This document shows positions 5,599 to 7,754 of a stretch of 7,754 bases of DNA, in pieces; within the stretch, counting starts at the first letter, position 1, and the number at the start of each line of letters is the position of its first letter. The stretch comes from Chlorobiales bacterium (GTDB lineage: Bacteria; Bacteroidota; Chlorobiia; Chlorobiales; Chlorobiaceae). The notes under the pieces were generated by a model. That model saw nothing but the letters and a program-made list of their open reading frames with translations, was not told the DNA's origin and searched no databases. The DNA is taken from assembly GCA_022360355.1 (NCBI GenBank), contig JAKSCY010000350.1, forward strand, positions 1 to 7,754, read 5' to 3'. Both the position numbers and the translations under genes were made by a program.

Positions 5599-7356
5599 AT
5601 GAAAAATTTATTACGCCTGAAAAAATATTTTCTGAGATACAGGCTCAAACTGCTTTACGGCTTTGTTTGCATTATTCTCACGAACATCTTTGCAGTATAC
5701 GCCCCCCGTTTTATCGGTAACGCCATCGACATAATGGAAAAAGAGTTCGTTATGTCGGAAATCCTGTTCAATATTGGCTTATATATTGCATTTGCCGCTC
5801 TCGGCAGTCTGTTTCTCTTTCTGGTTCGCCAGAACATCATCGTCGCTTCACGAATTATCGAGTTCGACCTGAAAAACGACTATTACGCTCATCTGCAAAC
5901 CCTTTCCAGCGATTTCTACAATAAAACCAGTACCGGTGAGTTGATAGCGCGGGGGACAAATGACCTCAACGCGGTCCGGGATTTTCTTGGACCTGGAATC
6001 ATGTATTCCTTCAACACCTTTTTTCGTCTCTTTTTCGCAATCATCGCCATGATTACCATTTCGCCGTGGCTGACCCTGCTTGCTCTTTTTCCCGCTCCTT
6101 TTTTCAGTTACGCAGTCTACAGAATCGGCAAGTCGATCCAGAAACGCACAAAAAGCATACAGGAAAGCTATGCAGACATCACGGCCTTGCTGCAGGAAAA
6201 CATATCCGGTATGCGCATAATCAGAAACTACACGAGGGAAACCCACGAAACCGGTCGGTTTCAAAAACTCAATGAGGGCTATTACAACAAAAACATTGCA
6301 TTGGCAAAACTGCAGGCACTGTTTTTCGCCATCCTGACCGCGCTGCTTGCGCTTTCCCTCATCCCTGTTATCTGGGTGGGAGGCATCAATGTCGTGAACG
6401 GCACCATGACGATAGGAGACATTGCACAGTTTGTCATTTATGTCAGCATGCTCAGCTGGCCGATTGTTTCCATAGGATGGGTCACCAATATCATACAGAA
6501 AGCATCTTCCGCACAAACCCGGCTGAACGAAATCTTTGATGAAGCACCTGACATAACCGATGACCTTGCAACAGAAAGCCTGAGAAAAGACGTTGAAGGT
6601 AAAATAGAATTCAGGAACGTTTCATTCTGCTATCCCGGCAATGAACAAGCAAATGTTCTTTCAAATATCTCTTTTACCATTGAACCAGGCAGTAAAGTCG
6701 CAATTGTCGGGGCTACCGGTTCAGGAAAAACCTCACTGGTCAATCTCATTCCACGCCTCTATGACCCGCAAAGCGGGGAAGTTCTGCTTGATGGCAGGAA
6801 TATAAAAACGATCCCTCTCGCCGATCTGCACCATCATATAGGGTTTGTGCCACAGATGAATTTTGTATTCTCAGACACCATAGCAAACAATATAGACTAC
6901 GGTACCGCGACAAACTCGGAGCGTCTGGACTCGATCATCGAAGCAAGCCGGATTGCAAATCTGCACCATGATATCATGGATTTCCCGGATGGCTTTGAAA
7001 CAATGCTGGGAGAAAAAGGCATTAATCTTTCGGGAGGACAAAAACAGCGCACATGCATTGCAAGAGCGCTTGCCTGGAAACCGAAACTCCTGATTCTCGA
7101 TGACGCACTTTCAGCAGTGGACACCAATACCGAAGCCGGAATCTTCGAAGCCCTGCTTGAAAAGCTGCCGAACACAACACTGCTGCTTATCAGCCACAGG
7201 ATTTCAACGGTAAAAAACTGCGATCGCATTATTGTTCTGCAAAACGGCCATATAGCCGAAACCGGGTCACATGAAGCCCTGCTGGCAAAAGAGAGTATCT
7301 ATGCAGAACTGTACACCCAGCAGTTGCTTGAAGATGAGATCCAGTCGATCAGTTGA
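5599..7356 (+). CDS. ABC exporter half-transporter with degenerate catalytic site
   Basis: This 585-residue protein fuses a six-helix exporter membrane domain (about 1-300; helices near 13-36, 52-76, 130-157, 157-175, 232-257, 265-290) to an ATPase domain (about 328-575). The ATPase has the A-loop Y335, Walker A GATGSGKTS (361-369), Q-loop Q409, signature LSGGQ (467-471), Walker B LLILD (D491), D-loop SAVD and switch H523. The residue after the Walker B aspartate is Asp492, where the catalytic Glu is expected (ILDDALSAVD). That substitution marks the non-catalytic partner in heterodimeric exporters such as MdlA/MdlB, BmrC/BmrD and TM287/TM288, so this protein probably pairs with a consensus half-transporter. 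None is encoded beside it. The substrate (drug, lipid or peptide) cannot be told. The start is the first ATG after an in-frame TGA (5593-5595); its ribosome binding site is weak. The gene is divergent from the MerR-type regulator. Confidence 0.93.
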   Translation: MKNLLRLKKYFLRYRLKLLYGFVCIILTNIFAVYAPRFIGNAIDIMEKEFVMSEILFNIGLYIAFAALGSLFLFLVRQNIIVASRIIEFDLKNDYYAHLQTLSSDFYNKTSTGELIARGTNDLNAVRDFLGPGIMYSFNTFFRLFFAIIAMITISPWLTLLALFPAPFFSYAVYRIGKSIQKRTKSIQESYADITALLQENISGMRIIRNYTRETHETGRFQKLNEGYYNKNIALAKLQALFFAILTALLALSLIPVIWVGGINVVNGTMTIGDIAQFVIYVSMLSWPIVSIGWVTNIIQKASSAQTRLNEIFDEAPDITDDLATESLRKDVEGKIEFRNVSFCYPGNEQANVLSNISFTIEPGSKVAIVGATGSGKTSLVNLIPRLYDPQSGEVLLDGRNIKTIPLADLHHHIGFVPQMNFVFSDTIANNIDYGTATNSERLDSIIEASRIANLHHDIMDFPDGFETMLGEKGINLSGGQKQRTCIARALAWKPKLLILDDALSAVDTNTEAGIFEALLEKLPNTTLLLISHRISTVKNCDRIIVLQNGHIAETGSHEALLAKESIYAELYTQQLLEDEIQSIS

Positions 7357-7357
7357 A

Positions 7358-7497
7358 GGCGCCTCTATACCTTTGTTGCGCGCCTCGATTTCTTCGTTGA
7401 GCGGTGCTCGAAATCCTCATGTACATTATGTACACTCCGGTTTCTGCGCTCCGTTCGCCTCGAACTCATGTCGCTCACGACAATGTATAGAGGCGCC
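7358..7497. repeat. 140-bp imperfect palindromic element with exact 13-bp inverted ends
   Basis: GGCGCCTCTATAC (7358-7370) is repeated exactly in inverse as GTATAGAGGCGCC (7485-7497), flanked by AA and CTT. The inner arms are of equal length, 55 bases each in the comparison I made, and are imperfectly complementary. They meet at TGTACATTATGTACA (7420-7434), which falls at the geometric centre. Smaller hairpins sit inside, such as TGTCG/CGACA (7470-7482) and GATTTC/GAAATC (7387-7415). No plausible coding frame fills it. It begins directly at the exporter's stop codon, so it may act as a transcription end or mRNA stabiliser, or be a small non-autonomous mobile element. A dispersed palindromic repeat family is my inference; copies cannot be checked here. 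Confidence 0.75.
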
Positions 7498-7556
7498 CTT
7501 TCTCTTCATTGAATTGATGATTTGTTTGAAATCAGAGCAGGTGTCGGGAAAAAATT

Positions 7557-7587
7557 TATAGGTCCTATACGTCCCATTCGCCCTATT
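7557..7587. repeat. Imperfect 9-bp tandem repeat with a 13-bp dyad
   Basis: Three degenerate nonamers follow each other: GGTCCTATA (7561-7569), CGTCCCATT (7570-7578) and CGCCCTATT (7579-7587). The first overlaps TATAGG-T-CCTATA (7557-7569), a dyad with perfect 6-bp arms. A T-run follows at 7586-7592. It is noncoding as far as I can see. Such short-period repeats usually arise by slippage. Confidence 0.55.
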
Positions 7588-7621
7588 TTTTTAATACATA
7601 CCTGTCATTGGTCCTTCCCCA

Positions 7622-7649
7622 TTTTGACCTTTAACTTTTTACTTTTGCC
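7622..7649. repeat. Imperfect 7-bp tandem repeat, first tract
   Basis: Four consecutive heptamers can be laid end to end: TTTTGAC, CTTTAAC, TTTTTAC and TTTTGCC. They share a T-rich start and a C end. The tract lies in the noncoding stretch between the palindromic element and the possible gene at the right edge. Confidence 0.5.
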
Positions 7650-7671
7650 TTAATCCTCCTCTCTTTCCCCC

Positions 7672-7706
7672 CTGACTCACTTGTTACTCGTCACTTGTTT
7701 TTGCCT
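7672..7706. repeat. Imperfect 7-bp tandem repeat, second tract
   Basis: Five heptamers in phase: CTGACTC, ACTTGTT, ACTCGTC, ACTTGTT, TTTGCCT. ACTTGTT occurs twice, 14 bp apart. The tract overlaps the possible stop codon (7684-7686) of the minus-strand gene at the window edge, so repeat changes there would alter that protein's last residues. Confidence 0.5.
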
Positions 7707-7754
7707 TGTCCTCCGCCAGTTCCTGCATCTGACGGGAAAGATCCTTGCGGGAAA
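7684..7754 (-). CDS. Possible C-terminus of a gene running off the right edge (partial)
   Basis: On the minus strand the frame from 7752 reads RKDLSRQMQELAEDKAKTS then Asp-Glu, stopping at TAA (7686-7684). The sequence is strongly charged and helix-like, as many cytoplasmic proteins end. The other two minus-strand frames also run to stops nearby (both TGA), and their products are either Gly/Pro-rich or unusually Arg-rich, so this is the best of the three. With only about 22 residues no family can be named. If real, the gene converges on the ABC exporter, and the repeats lie between the two 3' ends. Confidence 0.42.
   Translation of the reverse strand, partial: SRKDLSRQMQELAEDKAKTSDE

Noticed and set aside
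5592..5720. Small ORF starting MSDEKF just before and overlapping the exporter start
   Set aside because: It is out of frame with the exporter, its 42 residues match nothing I recognise, and it is explained as a shadow of the exporter's coding sequence.
5848..6516. A 222-codon minus-strand open frame inside the exporter's membrane domain
   Set aside because: It is antisense to a clearly real gene and rich in Cys/Gly/Asp with no domain; it is a coding-strand shadow.
7271..7561. A + strand open frame spanning the exporter's end and the palindromic element
   Set aside because: It overlaps the exporter in another frame and then runs through the inverted repeat; composition (Ser/Cys/Arg) looks noncoding.

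Overview
The window most likely comes from a green sulfur bacterium (phylum Chlorobi, family Chlorobiaceae). The deciding feature is an intact fmoA gene at 3869-4972. It encodes the Fenna-Matthews-Olson bacteriochlorophyll a protein, and all five chlorophyll-ligating histidines are present. The protein is 367 residues, and its sequence, as far as I can recall family members, looks closer to Prosthecochloris/Chlorobium proteins than to Chlorobaculum tepidum. I do not name a species. FMO outside Chlorobi is known only from a few acidobacterial phototrophs.

Layout from left to right. A possible C-terminal scrap of an upstream gene lies at 2-85. A secreted SPOR-domain protein (116-682) and a sigma-54 activator with no sensory domain (774-1913) follow on the + strand. 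The activator converges on lnt (apolipoprotein N-acyltransferase, minus strand, 1950-3572) with only 36 bp between stop codons. lnt and fmoA are divergent across 296 bp. The fmoA side of that gap is very AT-rich and encodes a leader with several mutually exclusive pairings, one of which would cover the ribosome binding site. fmoA ends at a strong, nearly symmetric terminator that probably also serves the convergent merR-type gene (5066-5467, minus). That regulator is divergent from an ABC exporter half-transporter (5599-7356), with overlapping promoter-like elements and a dyad between them. After the exporter there is no gene for over 300 bp. The space holds a 140-bp imperfect palindrome with exact 13-bp ends, an imperfect 9-bp tandem repeat and two imperfect 7-bp tandem repeats. 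The last of these overlaps the stop codon of what may be the C-terminus of a minus-strand gene running off the right edge.

Working together: fmoA is the photosynthetic gene. The others are envelope functions (SPOR protein, Lnt, ABC exporter) and two regulators. The only regulatory link suggested by position is MerR-type regulator to ABC exporter. Nothing nearby identifies the target of the sigma-54 activator. I found no RNA genes, transposase, CRISPR array or convincing undescribed multi-gene system. The points most worth a second look are the fmoA leader, the missing catalytic glutamate in the lone ABC half-transporter, and the repeat-rich tail of the window.
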